32,685 nt of DNA from Labilithrix sp. (GCA_019637195.1 JAHBWA010000100.1:1-32685); one strand, 5' to 3'. Positions 17,307-27,294 are shown, numbered from the stretch's first letter. The notes: generated from the sequence alone by a model not told the origin. Numbers and translations are program-made.

Positions 17307-17479
17307 GCGGTCGACCGTATCACCCACGCTCTCCGGCGGACCGCTATCTGGGCTGGGGAAAGCTCGCCCGGCCACCGACTCGACGCGGCGGTCGTGGGGG
17401 TGGCGAACCGGCCGACGCGTGAGCCGAACGCCACGCACCGACGGATGAGCGCCATGAGATAGCCTGGACTCCTCATCGC

Positions 17480-18733
17480 ATGGACCTTCGGCTGCGCAAC
17501 CTCGAGCGGCTCGATTCTCGCGCCGTGCCGCTTCCTCACGGCACGGAGGTGGTGACGCGCGTCGACCGCGTCATCGGAGCGCGGCGCGTCCCCCAAGGCA
17601 CGGTCGGGCGCGTGACGAAGATGGACGGCGACGCCGTCGACGTCACCGTCGTGGGAGTCGGCGTCCTCCGGTACGTGCGGACAGAGCTCACGCCACGTCG
17701 TCTCGGACAGGCGCTCTTCGCTCATCGACGTGCGGACGCTTGGGACGCGCTCCGCCCCTGCGTCGTCCTCGATGCGATCGTGGGCTCGCGCGCGTGGGGG
17801 CTCGCGGACGCCTCGTCCGACGAGGATCGGCGCGGCGTCTTCGCCCTGCCGTTGCCGTGGACGCAGGGGCTCGTCGCGGCGCCCGAAGACCTCGTCAGCG
17901 CCGACGGCAGCGCAACCTACTGGTCCACGGGAAAGACGGCGAAGCAGGCGCTGCGCGCGGATCCCAACACGCTCGAGATGTTGTTCCTCCCTGGCGTGAC
18001 GCCACTCGACCCGATCGGCGAGTGGATGCTCGAGGCGCGGGACGCCTTCGTCTCGACCGAGATCCATGGGACGTTCGGCCGCTACGCCCTCGGCCAGCTC
18101 CGTCGACTCGAGCAAGGCCTGCGCCTCGCAGAGCACCGCGCCGTCGTCCTCGACTGGCTCCGCGAGGAGCCGGAGCTCACGATCGACGCGGTCGCGAAGA
18201 AGCTCGCCGACCTGTCGACGCGCGCCGCGCCCACGGAGGCGGACCGTCTCCACCAGGCCAAGCAGTACATCAAGCAGCTCTATCGCTCCATGCACGATCA
18301 GGGGCTCCTCGATGCGAACGAGTTCGCGGCCCTCGTACGGTTCTCGCGCGACAAGGCGGTCGACTTCGAGCTGCCGCGCGAGCTCCGGCCGAAGAACGCG
18401 TACAACCTGGTCCGGCTCATCGCGACCGCCACGCGCTGGCTGCGCGAAGGGACGCCGACCTTCGAGGTCGAGGAGCCGCTCCGCTCGCGCCTGTTCGCCA
18501 TCAAGCGCGGAGAGGTCGCCCTCTCGGAGGTCCTCGCCGAGGCCGACGCGATGGCTCCCGATCTCGAAGCCGCGCGGCGCGCCTCGACGCTGCCGAGGCG
18601 ACCTGACGTCGGCCGCATCGACGGCCTCCTCCGACGCATCGGTGAGGAGCTCGCCCGTCGATGGATCTCGCGCGCCGAAGGTCCCTTCGGAAGAGATGCG
18701 CCGCCGGCGCCGGAGGTCATATGGAACGAGTAG
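17480..18733 (+). CDS. YcgL-type predicted nucleotidyltransferase with N-terminal SH3-like segment
   Basis: A 417-aa protein. The nucleotidyltransferase signature is at about 100-120: the helix start GSRAWGLA followed by SSDEDRRGVF, that is GS-x(9)-SDxD, as in polymerase-beta-fold enzymes of the YcgL group. The metal-binding acidic pair (DED) is present. Residues about 18-75 (PHGTEVVTRVDRVIGARRV, QGTVGRVTKMDGDAVDVTV) look like a small beta-barrel that is not part of the core family. The C-terminal half is helical (KQYIKQLYRSMHDQGLLD, RELRPKNAYNLVRLIATA). The substrate is unknown. The stop lies 13 bases inside the next gene, a second enzyme of the same type, so the two are coupled. Confidence 0.8.
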   Translation: MDLRLRNLERLDSRAVPLPHGTEVVTRVDRVIGARRVPQGTVGRVTKMDGDAVDVTVVGVGVLRYVRTELTPRRLGQALFAHRRADAWDALRPCVVLDAIVGSRAWGLADASSDEDRRGVFALPLPWTQGLVAAPEDLVSADGSATYWSTGKTAKQALRADPNTLEMLFLPGVTPLDPIGEWMLEARDAFVSTEIHGTFGRYALGQLRRLEQGLRLAEHRAVVLDWLREEPELTIDAVAKKLADLSTRAAPTEADRLHQAKQYIKQLYRSMHDQGLLDANEFAALVRFSRDKAVDFELPRELRPKNAYNLVRLIATATRWLREGTPTFEVEEPLRSRLFAIKRGEVALSEVLAEADAMAPDLEAARRASTLPRRPDVGRIDGLLRRIGEELARRWISRAEGPFGRDAPPAPEVIWNE

Positions 18734-19521
18734 CCATTCCCGCGCGCGTGACGGACGCTCTGACCACCGAGCAGTCGGCCGTGATGAAGCGCGTGCTCGA
18801 GGAAGAGGAAGCGCGGCGTGAGCACGTCGTCGTCTATCTGAGCGGCGCACACGCGTACGGGTTTCCGTCACCCGACAGCGACCTGGATCTGAAGGCAATT
18901 CACGTCGCGAACACGGCGGACCTCCTCGGTTTCGAGCCTTCGGCGCCGACGGTCGATCGCGCCGAGATCATCGACGGCGTCGAGATCGACTACACGTCGA
19001 ACGAGCTCGCTCACGCGCTCGCCGGCATCCTCGGCGGCAACGGGAACTTCATCGAGCGTGTCCTCGGCAGGATGACGCCTCACGCATCGAGCCTCCTCGA
19101 CGAGCTGCGCCCGCTCGTCCTGCGAGCGCTGAGCAGGCGTGTTCACCGGCACTACAACGGCTTCGCGGGCAACCAGCTCCGCTTCCTGGAGAAGGAGCCA
19201 ACGGCGAAGAAGCTCCTCTACGTGCTTCGCACGACGCTCACGGGGATTCATCTCCTCGAGACCGGCGAGCTCGAGGCCGACCTCTCTCGCCTCATGGTCG
19301 ACTACGGTGTGTCCGACGCCGCCGCGCTGATCGAGCGGAAGCGCGCGGGGGAGCGCGTCGGCCTCGACCCGGCGCTCCTCGAAGCCTGGCGCCCGCGCGT
19401 CGACGCGCTCTTCGGCCGCCTGGACACGGCGCGCGCGACGAGCCCGCTACCGGAGGCTCCGCCGAACGAGGACGAGCTTCGAGCGTGGCTCCTCGCCGTC
19501 CGACGCTCTCGGTTTCGCTAG
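18721..19521 (+). CDS. second YcgL-type predicted nucleotidyltransferase
   Basis: A 266-aa protein with the signature VYLSGAHAYGFPSPDSDLDL at residues 38-57. The usual GS is SGAHAYG here and the acidic DSDLD is intact. A helical C-terminal region follows (NGNFIERVLGRM, RRVHRHYNGFAGNQLRF, KKLLYVLRTTLTGIHLLETG), as in the YcgL family. ATG at 18721 is chosen over the longer frame because GGAGG lies four bases upstream and the family starts here. It overlaps the upstream gene by 13 bases. The two proteins share the core but differ in length and lack obvious close identity, so they are probably an old duplication or a heteromeric pair. The nucleotide and target are unknown. Confidence 0.85.
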   Translation: MERVAIPARVTDALTTEQSAVMKRVLEEEEARREHVVVYLSGAHAYGFPSPDSDLDLKAIHVANTADLLGFEPSAPTVDRAEIIDGVEIDYTSNELAHALAGILGGNGNFIERVLGRMTPHASSLLDELRPLVLRALSRRVHRHYNGFAGNQLRFLEKEPTAKKLLYVLRTTLTGIHLLETGELEADLSRLMVDYGVSDAAALIERKRAGERVGLDPALLEAWRPRVDALFGRLDTARATSPLPEAPPNEDELRAWLLAVRRSRFR

Positions 19522-19528
19522 ACCAGGT

Positions 19529-19635
19529 GTGACATCGTCCACGCCCTCGGGGTGTCCTTTCGATCGACGCGGCGTTCGAGCGCCGCGACGTAGAACGAGA
19601 GCTACCCCAGGTATGCAGGCTCGAACGTCTTCGTC
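19529..19635 (-). pseudogene. decayed fragment of a DUF1016 (YhcG-type) nuclease gene
   Basis: The minus strand reads TKTFEPAYLG, stop, LSFYVAALERRVDRKDTPR. This matches TEKFKPADLGQLSFYVEALDRDVKK of the intact DUF1016 protein coded at 25481-26629. At DNA level 19576-19635 aligns with 25773-25832 at 51 of 60 bases without gaps. The CAG codon for the conserved Gln has become TAG. Nothing else of the gene is left. One end touches the stop codon of the zinc-ribbon gene at 19634, so a deletion or rearrangement probably joined the two. Confidence 0.75.
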
Positions 19636-20518
19636 ACCACTGCATCCGGGCGAGCGGCAGGCTCTGCGGGCAGAGGTGAAGGTGGGGGCTGGCCTCGACG
19701 ATCTCGGGGGTGGCGGCGCGGCCGCCGTCGAGCGCGCGCGCCTCCTCCACGAGCTGCGCGACGGCCGCCGTGAGATCGCCGAGCTTCTCGAGGGCGTTCG
19801 CGCGGAGCACCCCCGCCTGGAGCCGCGACGGGAGGGCGATCGGGACCGCGGTCGGGCTGGGGCCGAGGGCGGCGAGCGCGCTCCGGAAGTCGCCGTGCGC
19901 GGTCGCGAGCGTGGCGTAGGTCACACGGTAGGCCGTGTCGGCCTGGAGATCGGCCGAACGCGGATCGCAGGCAGCGAACCAGGTCTGGGCCGAGGCCAGA
20001 TCTCCGACCCGCGCGGACGCGCGCGCGAGGCTGCAGCGGAGCACCTGCTTCTGCGACGGATCGCGGAGCGCGTCGAGCGCGCTCTCGAGCAGCGCGCGCT
20101 GGCGCGGCAGGTCCTCGGCCCTGGCGGCGAAATGACCCGAGAGCACTCCAGTGAGGAGGACGGCGTTGTCGCCGGCGGCGAAGTCGCCCGCGCTCGCGCG
20201 CTGGCAGTACATGCGCCAGACGCCGAGCATCGGCCCGACCCGCTCGGGGGTCAGGGGGCCACCCGCGAGCACCGCGAGCATCTCGGGCGGCAGGCGCTTG
20301 CTGCCGAAGCTCGCCGCCTGCGCCCGTAGGCCCTCGATGCGCTCCGCCTCGGAGAGGGGCGAGGCGGCGTGCTGGAGGGGGGCGTCGTCGCGCGCGGCCA
20401 CCACGAGCGGCGCCTGGCAGTATGTGCATTGCGCCTGGCCGCCTTGACGCCCGAGCTGGATCGGTGCGCCGCACTGCGGACACGTGAGGATGCGAACGTC
20501 GGTCGAGAACGCGCTCAT
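19634..20518 (-). CDS. zinc-ribbon protein with TPR-like helical domain
   Basis: A 294-aa protein. A zinc ribbon is at about residues 13-40 (CPQCGAPIQLGRQGG and CTYCQAPLVV). The remainder is Ala/Leu-rich helices with a TPR-like rhythm, including LARASARVGDLASAQTWFAAC and AYRVTYATLATAHGDFRSALAAL. There is no signal peptide, so the zinc ribbon is cytoplasmic. It is a smaller relative in layout of the 533-aa protein at 9024-10625. The ATG at 20518 begins MSAFSTDVRILTCPQC; GGAGA lies 12 bases upstream, rather far. The stop codon adjoins the DUF1016 remnant, so the original C-terminus may have been altered by that junction. Function is unknown. Confidence 0.8.
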   Translation of the reverse strand: MSAFSTDVRILTCPQCGAPIQLGRQGGQAQCTYCQAPLVVAARDDAPLQHAASPLSEAERIEGLRAQAASFGSKRLPPEMLAVLAGGPLTPERVGPMLGVWRMYCQRASAGDFAAGDNAVLLTGVLSGHFAARAEDLPRQRALLESALDALRDPSQKQVLRCSLARASARVGDLASAQTWFAACDPRSADLQADTAYRVTYATLATAHGDFRSALAALGPSPTAVPIALPSRLQAGVLRANALEKLGDLTAAVAQLVEEARALDGGRAATPEIVEASPHLHLCPQSLPLARMQW

Positions 20519-20724
20519 CTGCACACCATATCTCCCTCGACGCGCCAAATGCGCGAGGCCAGGTGCTTACAAGCACGTGTAAGCGGCGGAATGCGCGAGG
20601 CCAGGTGCGCACGAGCCGCGTGGAAGCGGCCGAAGTGCCGTTCCACGTGGATCCGCGTCGACAGGGCGTCGCCCGGACGAAGCAGGCCGGCGACCGGGGA
20701 CGTGAGCGCTCGCGCCGCCTCCAA
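20515..20724 (-). CDS. possible 69-aa protein with internal repeat
   Basis: A short open frame (MEAARALTSPVAGLLRPGD) ends in an ATGA overlap with the zinc-ribbon gene start. It contains HLASRI twice, 14 residues apart, which is the protein image of the DNA tandem repeat here. No family is recognised. The overlap fits a coupled leader gene, but chance is not excluded because this frame may simply be open. Confidence 0.25.
   Translation of the reverse strand: MEAARALTSPVAGLLRPGDALSTRIHVERHFGRFHAARAHLASRIPPLTRACKHLASRIWRVEGDMVCR
20548..20632. repeat. two-copy tandem repeat, about 42-bp period
   Basis: A 19-base core (AATGCGCGAGGCCAGGTGC) occurs at 20548-20566 and again at 20590-20608. The following bases are a weaker match (both contain AAGCGGC). 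The repeat lies between the divergent zinc-ribbon gene and the large lipoprotein gene. It could be a duplicated binding site or the result of slippage in the short open frame that covers it. Confidence 0.7.
20566..20583. promoter_or_regulatory. inverted repeat CTTACA-N6-TGTAAG, possible operator
   Basis: A perfect six-base dyad separated by six bases, found only in the first copy of the tandem repeat, about 50 bases before the zinc-ribbon gene start. Its AT-richer arms stand out from the surrounding GC. Operator function is inference. Confidence 0.35.
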
Positions 20725-20806
20725 GGCGGCCTCGCTCGTGTGGAGCAGTACAGAATGCGTACTTCATACCGCGTATACGAGCGGCTTCAGTGTTACGGTT
20801 CTCCAT

Positions 20807-22714
<1,908 letters not shown>

Positions 22715-22774
22715 GTATCGCCGGCTTGCCCGCACCGACAACGGCTCGCCGACGGCCGACCGAGCCCAACGGCC

Positions 22775-23638
22775 TTAGATATCCGCCACGAGCTCGGGGT
22801 AGCGCCACTCGCCACGGAAAAGCTTTGCAGCCCCCCGCGCGTCGATCTTCCAGAGGTGGCCTCCACGCTCCTCGAGTCGGAGCGCACGCGTCGGCTGCCA
22901 GACTTCTGCCTGGCTCCCATCGAGACGCAGGATCTCGCGTCCTGCGGAGACGAGGATTTCCCCCTCGTAGGGTACCGCGGTCGCGCAGCTGAGCGTGCGA
23001 TCGCCGGTATCGACTTCCGTCAGATCGTCGCGAGCGCCCACGAGGATCGTTGCCCTCGCTCCGGTCGCGACGAAGCGGCCGGCGCCGATGGGGAGGACAC
23101 ACGTGATGTCCGTGTCGACGGGCGTCTCGTACGGGACGATGGCACCGGCCACGACCTCGCCGACGAGGCCGCGCTGACCGGCGACCAACATCCGCCCCGC
23201 GTCGTCCAGCGCGAGGTCGTAGAGGTAATTGCCCTGCACTTCGTTCGTCAGGGCCTCCCACGCTGAGCCGTTCCAAAGATAAATCAGGTTGTGATCGCCG
23301 ATCCCGTAGAGGCGTTCACCGAGGAAGCGAAGGTCGTTGATGCGGCCCGTGCGCTTTCGTTTGCCTGCGAAGTCCGACCAGCCGCTGCCATCGTGCTCGT
23401 GGACCTTGCTGTCGGCGTCGACGACGTAGAGGCGCGATCCCGACCAGCAGATACCGGTGATCTCCGTCTCGAACACGCGCAGCACCCGTGCCGCGCTCTG
23501 GTCGGCCTCGAAGATGATGCTCGTATCCATTTCCGGCGGACCGCCCTCGGCGACCGGATGGGTCAAGAGGTATGCCTGGCCCGAGGGCCGAACGGACATC
23601 GAGCTCACCGTGATCCCATCTGGCGACGCGAATTTCAT
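22775..23638 (-). CDS. cytosolic beta-propeller protein
   Basis: A 287-aa protein with no signal peptide. Repeated blades of about 40 residues carry motifs such as ITGICWSGSRLYVVDADS, INDLRFLGERLYGIGDHN, LYDLALDDAGRMLVAGQRG and RFVATGARATILVG. The pattern resembles the GxxxxDVWxxG propellers at the left of the window, but this protein lacks their lipoprotein leader and Asp-rich linker, so it is probably intracellular. The start is firm: AGGAGGAG is about four bases before the ATG. No enzyme motif is seen. It is transcribed alone, converging on the large lipoprotein gene 60 bases away. Confidence 0.75.
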   Translation of the reverse strand: MKFASPDGITVSSMSVRPSGQAYLLTHPVAEGGPPEMDTSIIFEADQSAARVLRVFETEITGICWSGSRLYVVDADSKVHEHDGSGWSDFAGKRKRTGRINDLRFLGERLYGIGDHNLIYLWNGSAWEALTNEVQGNYLYDLALDDAGRMLVAGQRGLVGEVVAGAIVPYETPVDTDITCVLPIGAGRFVATGARATILVGARDDLTEVDTGDRTLSCATAVPYEGEILVSAGREILRLDGSQAEVWQPTRALRLEERGGHLWKIDARGAAKLFRGEWRYPELVADI

Positions 23639-23664
23639 TGTCTCCTCCTGAAAGCAAACCGCGC

Positions 23665-23681
23665 CGGAGCCGACGGCTCCG
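23665..23681. promoter_or_regulatory. near-perfect palindrome upstream of the propeller gene
   Basis: CGGAGCCG and CGGCTCCG flank a single A, centred about 35 bases before the ATG of the propeller gene. It could form a hairpin in the 5' leader or be a protein-binding site. Confidence 0.35.
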
Positions 23682-24316
23682 TCATTGTGATCGAGCCCCG
23701 CCGGCTTGGCCTTCGCGAGCGTCCGCGTGAAGAAGTCCGCGTGAAGCGTGCCGGCTGCGGGCGGCGCGTTCCGTCGCAGCGAGCCGCCGGAGCTTGGGCC
23801 GTCGCAGCGCTTCCTGAGCGTGTCACGGCTCGAGCGGAGCCCGCGACGACCATCGCGTCACCGTCGGCGAGATGCGGCACACCCAATGATCGAGCCAAAC
23901 CGTGCCGCACGCAAGACGCACGCGAAGCGCCTGAATCACCCTGGGATCTCCAGAGCCCGAACTACGGATCTGGCCGCCGACCGACCCACTCGAGGAACGT
24001 GGTTCGCTGAACGGATACCATGAGTCCAGCCACCACGGCCGGGCACGAAAGTGCGACTGCTCAAACTCGATCGGCGGAACAAAGCCGAGATGGCCCGCGC
24101 TCTCTCCACTACTCATGCCCGAAGCAGCTCCCGCGTCCACGTCTCCACGTCGGACGCGACCAGGCGACTTGCTCAGGCTTACGCAGAAGTCCGCGACGCG
24201 GCATCGGTGCGGGAGATCCACCTTCGCGGCACCGTTCCCGCGTTCCCGCGGCGTCGGTCGTACAGGCCGTGGCCGCATCCTGCTCCACCGCCAGGGACGA
24301 CTGGTCGCGCTCTCCG

Positions 24317-24351
24317 AAACGACAAAGCCCCCGGCGGGGGAGCCGAGGGCT
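24317..24351 (-). terminator. Rho-independent terminator, minus strand
   Basis: Read on the minus strand, AGCCCTCGGC pairs with GCCGGGGGCT (one G-U pair) around a six-base TCCCCC loop, followed by TTGTCGTTT. This is the best terminator in the window and would end transcripts from the DUF1835-like gene, whose stop is about 220 bases upstream. Confidence 0.6.
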
Positions 24352-24498
24352 GGGTCGTGGTGCGGCTATCAGTTGCGCGGGGGCGATTCGCGGGCTGGAG
24401 CACGTGGCTTTCAAGGCGTTTTCGCTGCCGCTCGTGGCGTGACGGGTCGTCCGCCCGCGGAACTACACCGACGGGACGGACGCCCTCCCGATCTGACC

Positions 24499-24521
24499 GA
24501 GGACCTCAGCCACCATCGTCA
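24499..24521 (+). repeat. 23-base direct repeat, left copy
   Basis: Identical to 25461-25483. It begins GAGGACCTCAGCC and ends CATCGTCA. Both copies follow CTGAC (with one extra C on the left). The pair brackets the DUF1835-like gene. Confidence 0.85.
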
Positions 24522-24570
24522 GGCGTCATTCCGAACTCTCGGCTCCCTTTCACGCGCGACGTCGCTTCGT

Positions 24571-25374
24571 TCAGCGTGACCTGGCGCGAAGTTGTTCTGG
24601 AAAGGCCGCGTCGGTTTCGTCGGCCCGAGATTCGAGTGCGCCCGCTTCGACAAGGACGCGGATGCGCCAGCTCAGCACCCAGAGCCCGCTGGGATTCTCG
24701 GCCAAGACGCGAGCGACGACGAGGCGAGCCCGAGTCCACTCGCTGCGGCATGCCTCGACGAGTGCGTCGTCGTAGACCGTCACTGGACGTCTCACGAAGT
24801 CTTCACCGTCGATGTGGTGAATCCAATCTCCGGGCACGTCGCGCACGCTTTCCCAACGAGCAGCGCGTCGAGCGACTTCTTCAGCCGACACGCGAACGCA
24901 GGAGGCCAAGCCGCGCGCGAGGTCGTCGGCGCTCGCCAGCGAGACGCTGTCGTAGAACTCCGGGCGGGACTCGCCGGACGGCCACGATCTCGCCTTGGTC
25001 CGAAAGGCTACCTCGTGAACGCGGTGGGCGTGGTCGCGGAGGTGCCAGCACCCGCGGAGCGAAAGGATGCGTTCGGCGGGATGAGGGCCATGCCAGAGAA
25101 CCACGTTCGCGTCGTCGGCCACGATGGATCGCCAAAGTGGCGCATCGTCGAAGTCGCCAGGAGGCAGCGCCTCCGCTTCGGCTCCGAGGATTCGTCTCCG
25201 CCAGGCAGCACGCGATTGACCGTCAGTGTCGATATCGTGAAGCGGCCCCTCGTTCGGCATCTCATCCGGCAGCTCGAGTACGCGCTCCTTTCGATCGAGC
25301 TTCGCCAAGAGCTCCTCGACATGTTCTCTGGCCGGCGTGCTGCTCGTCAGATGGACGAAGGCTCCAGCGGACAT
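24571..25374 (-). CDS. DUF1835-like protein
   Basis: A 267-aa soluble protein. The segment VLELPDEMPNEGPLHDIDTD, with an Arg/Trp run (RAAWRRRIL) after it, matches the DUF1835 pattern of D-x-hydrophobic-x-GPL. The middle has NVVLWHGPHPAERILSLRG, and the C-terminal half, about residues 150-260, has an RPVTVYDDALVEAC segment resembling DUF3658, which usually follows DUF1835. The biochemical role of both is unknown. Start is ATG at 25374 (MSAGAFVHLTSS) with a weak ribosome site. The gene stands alone between two copies of a 23-base direct repeat, which suggests insertion or rearrangement of this segment. The assignment is by pattern and is moderate. Confidence 0.65.
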   Translation of the reverse strand: MSAGAFVHLTSSTPAREHVEELLAKLDRKERVLELPDEMPNEGPLHDIDTDGQSRAAWRRRILGAEAEALPPGDFDDAPLWRSIVADDANVVLWHGPHPAERILSLRGCWHLRDHAHRVHEVAFRTKARSWPSGESRPEFYDSVSLASADDLARGLASCVRVSAEEVARRAARWESVRDVPGDWIHHIDGEDFVRRPVTVYDDALVEACRSEWTRARLVVARVLAENPSGLWVLSWRIRVLVEAGALESRADETDAAFPEQLRARSR

Positions 25375-25460
25375 GAGGCAAGCCTACAGCGGCTACGACG
25401 ACGAATGGAGGACGTATCGAGTCTTCGCCCCACGGGGGACGAGCAGCACCCCGACCTGAC

Positions 25461-25483
25461 GAGGACCTCAGCCACCATCGTCA
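25461..25483 (+). repeat. 23-base direct repeat, right copy
   Basis: Identical to 24499-24521, 962 bases away. Its last three bases are the stop codon (minus strand) of the DUF1016 gene, so the repeat is mostly the 3' flank of that gene. Confidence 0.85.
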
Positions 25484-26629
25484 CGATCTCCGCTTCCGTC
25501 TCGTCGTCGGCGCGCGCGCGCTGCGCTGCGAGGTTGAGACCTTTCCAGCGTCGCCCGCGGGCGAATCGTCTGCTTCTGCTGGCGCAAGCTGGGCATACAG
25601 CTCGTGCAGCTTTCGCCGCAGGAGCGCTTTCGGTGGGAGCATGGTCTGGTACTCCGCGACCAGCGTCGGCGAGATCGTGCGCGCGAGCGCGTACTCGACG
25701 ACCTCGTCGTCCTTCGTCGCGCAGAGCAGGACGCCGATCGACGGCCGCTCGTGCGGCTTCTTCACGTCACGATCGAGCGCCTCGACGTAGAACGAGAGCT
25801 GTCCCAGGTCCGCGGGCTTGAACTTCTCCGTCTTCAGCTCGAACGCGACGAGACAGCAGAGACCGCGGTGGAAGAACACGAGATCGATCGCGAAGTCCTG
25901 CTTGCCGACCTGGACCGGGTATTCGGAGCCGACGAAGCAGAAGTCGCGACCGAGCTCGGTGATGAACCGCCCGAGGTTGCGGAGGAGCGCGTGATGGAGA
26001 TCTGCCTCGGAGTGGCCATCGGAAAGGCCCAGGAACTCGAGGCTGTAGGCGTTCTTGAACTCGTCGGCGGCGGGCGGGTGCATCTGCGCCAGCGTCGGCG
26101 ACAACTTCATTCCGCGCGCGTCTCCGCGCAGGGCCGCCCCCGTACGGATCTGTCGATCGAGCTCGCGCTTCGTCCACTTCCCTCTGACCGCGGCGAGCAT
26201 GTAGAAGTGCCGCTCGTCGGCGACCTTCGTCTGGCCGAGAATGATGAGGTGATGCGTCCACGGCAATTGTCTCACCAGCGGTGAGACTTTTTCGTCACCT
26301 CGATAAGCCTCGTAGAACTGGCGCATCCGGAAGAGATTCGGCCGCGTGTAGCCCCTCATCCCCGGGTACTCGCGCGCGATCGTCGCCGCGAGCTCGTCGA
26401 CCACGCCGTCGCCCCACTCGGCGCTCGCGATCTTCTTGCTGATGTACCCACCAAGTTCCCAGTACAGGCCGACAAGCTCGCTGTTGACTGCCTGGTAGGC
26501 GCGACGGCGCGCGGAGTCGATGAGCGCGAGGACCTCGTCGAACTTCGCCGCTCGCGCCGCCTGGCGCGGCTTCGCCACGATCCTCTGTTCGCCCACCTTC
26601 GCTGGACTCTTCGAGCGAGGCCTCGTCAT
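25481..26629 (-). CDS. DUF1016 family (YhcG-type) PD-(D/E)XK nuclease
   Basis: A 382-aa protein, normal for the family. The N-terminal DUF1016_N domain, about residues 28-165, contains LYWELGGYISKKI, WGDGVVDELAATI and YTRPNLFRMRQFYEAY. The C-terminal nuclease domain, about 195-340, has DFAIDLVFFHRGLCCLVAFELK, giving D249, E264 and K266 as the catalytic triad, and the family Q in GQLSFYVEAL (Q277). The tail is basic and low-complexity. Members are found as accessory genes near restriction systems and on mobile elements and are thought to be DNA nucleases. The start is the ATG at 26629 with AGGCC upstream. A decayed fragment of a second copy lies at 19529-19635. Confidence 0.92.
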   Translation of the reverse strand: MTRPRSKSPAKVGEQRIVAKPRQAARAAKFDEVLALIDSARRRAYQAVNSELVGLYWELGGYISKKIASAEWGDGVVDELAATIAREYPGMRGYTRPNLFRMRQFYEAYRGDEKVSPLVRQLPWTHHLIILGQTKVADERHFYMLAAVRGKWTKRELDRQIRTGAALRGDARGMKLSPTLAQMHPPAADEFKNAYSLEFLGLSDGHSEADLHHALLRNLGRFITELGRDFCFVGSEYPVQVGKQDFAIDLVFFHRGLCCLVAFELKTEKFKPADLGQLSFYVEALDRDVKKPHERPSIGVLLCATKDDEVVEYALARTISPTLVAEYQTMLPPKALLRRKLHELYAQLAPAEADDSPAGDAGKVSTSQRSARAPTTRRKRRS

Positions 26630-26760
26630 GTTCGAGGCCTATCGAACGGCCTGCGTCGGCTCACGCTCGACCAACGCGTCTTCATGGAACGACACCATGC
26701 ACCAGATCGCCCGGGATCGGTTGACGAACTGACGTCGCGCATGTTCCGGATCGTGGGTGC

Positions 26761-27269
26761 CTACTCCGAGGTCAAGTCGTCCGGTTCGGGCAGATCGACC
26801 ATCTTCGCCAGGTGGCTCGGCATCTTGCCGTAGACGTCCTCGCTGATGGGCGTCTTCAGGATCTTGTTCAGAGTGCCCTTCCGCTTGGCCTGAAGCAGTC
26901 TCTCGTAGGAATAGTCCGCCATCAGGTTGTCCGAGAGTTCGCGGTTCCACGCCCAGACGAAGCGCGAACCCACCATTCGCATGAACCCGAGCTCCAGCAA
27001 CTTGGGCACGTGGCCACGTCCCTTCAGCTTTCCCTTCGCGGTGCGCCGCTCGTCCGACATGGGCCACGGGTCGACGAGCATCAACACTGGCGCGTCCATC
27101 ATCGCCAGCGAGGCGGCCACCGCTTGCGTCAGCTCCGCAGAATCGGTCCCTTTCGACGCCTCTACATGACGGAGGATCGTGATTCGCTGCGCCATGGTCA
27201 CGTCGGGCGCGAAGTCGAAGACCGCCTCGCATGCGCGGACCTCGCGGATCAGCGCCTCTACGTAGCGCA
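26761..27269 (-). pseudogene. 3' part of a gene split by IS66 (acetyltransferase-like)
   Basis: This frame continues the protein interrupted at 29663. Joined across one copy of the 8-bp target site, the protein reads GDVVRYVEALIREVRAC and runs to 253 aa with no frame change. The C-terminal part has APVLMLVDPWPM, GHVPKLLELGFMRMVGSRFVWAWN and a charged tail ending PEPDDLTSE. The layout (strand, then PWP motif, then KLLELGFMR with an aromatic strand) recalls GNAT-fold acetyltransferases, but the usual Q/RxxGxG acetyl-CoA loop is not clear. Family assignment is tentative. The short frame that enters from the IS end (MTSSLPRRSRP) is artificial. Confidence 0.8.
27262..27269 (+). repeat. target site duplication GTAGCGCA, left
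   Basis: Eight bases directly outside the left inverted repeat of the IS66 element, identical to 29663-29670. Eight bases is the duplication length known for IS66. Confidence 0.92.
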
Positions 27270-27294
27270 GTGACCCATCAGCGACGCCGGGATG
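27270..27294 (+). repeat. IS66 left terminal inverted repeat
   Basis: Begins GTGACCCATCAGCGAC and continues GCCGGGATG. The right copy has A in place of the first G of the second part, the only mismatch. Confidence 0.93.

Larger units (their letters stand above)
23639..24570. other. 932-bp stretch without a convincing gene
   Basis: Open frames here are short or low-complexity on both strands and none resembles a protein family. It holds a dyad just before the propeller gene start, a minus-strand terminator at 24317-24351, and one copy of a 23-base direct repeat at 24499-24521. It may be the remains of genes lost during rearrangement. Confidence 0.5.

Noticed and set aside
16604..18898. 764-aa minus-strand open frame
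   Set aside because: It is antisense to two well-supported nucleotidyltransferase genes and has no family features.
24051..25376. 441-aa plus-strand frame across the DUF1835-like gene
   Set aside because: Arg/Ser/Pro-rich and featureless; the minus-strand frame has a recognisable domain pattern.
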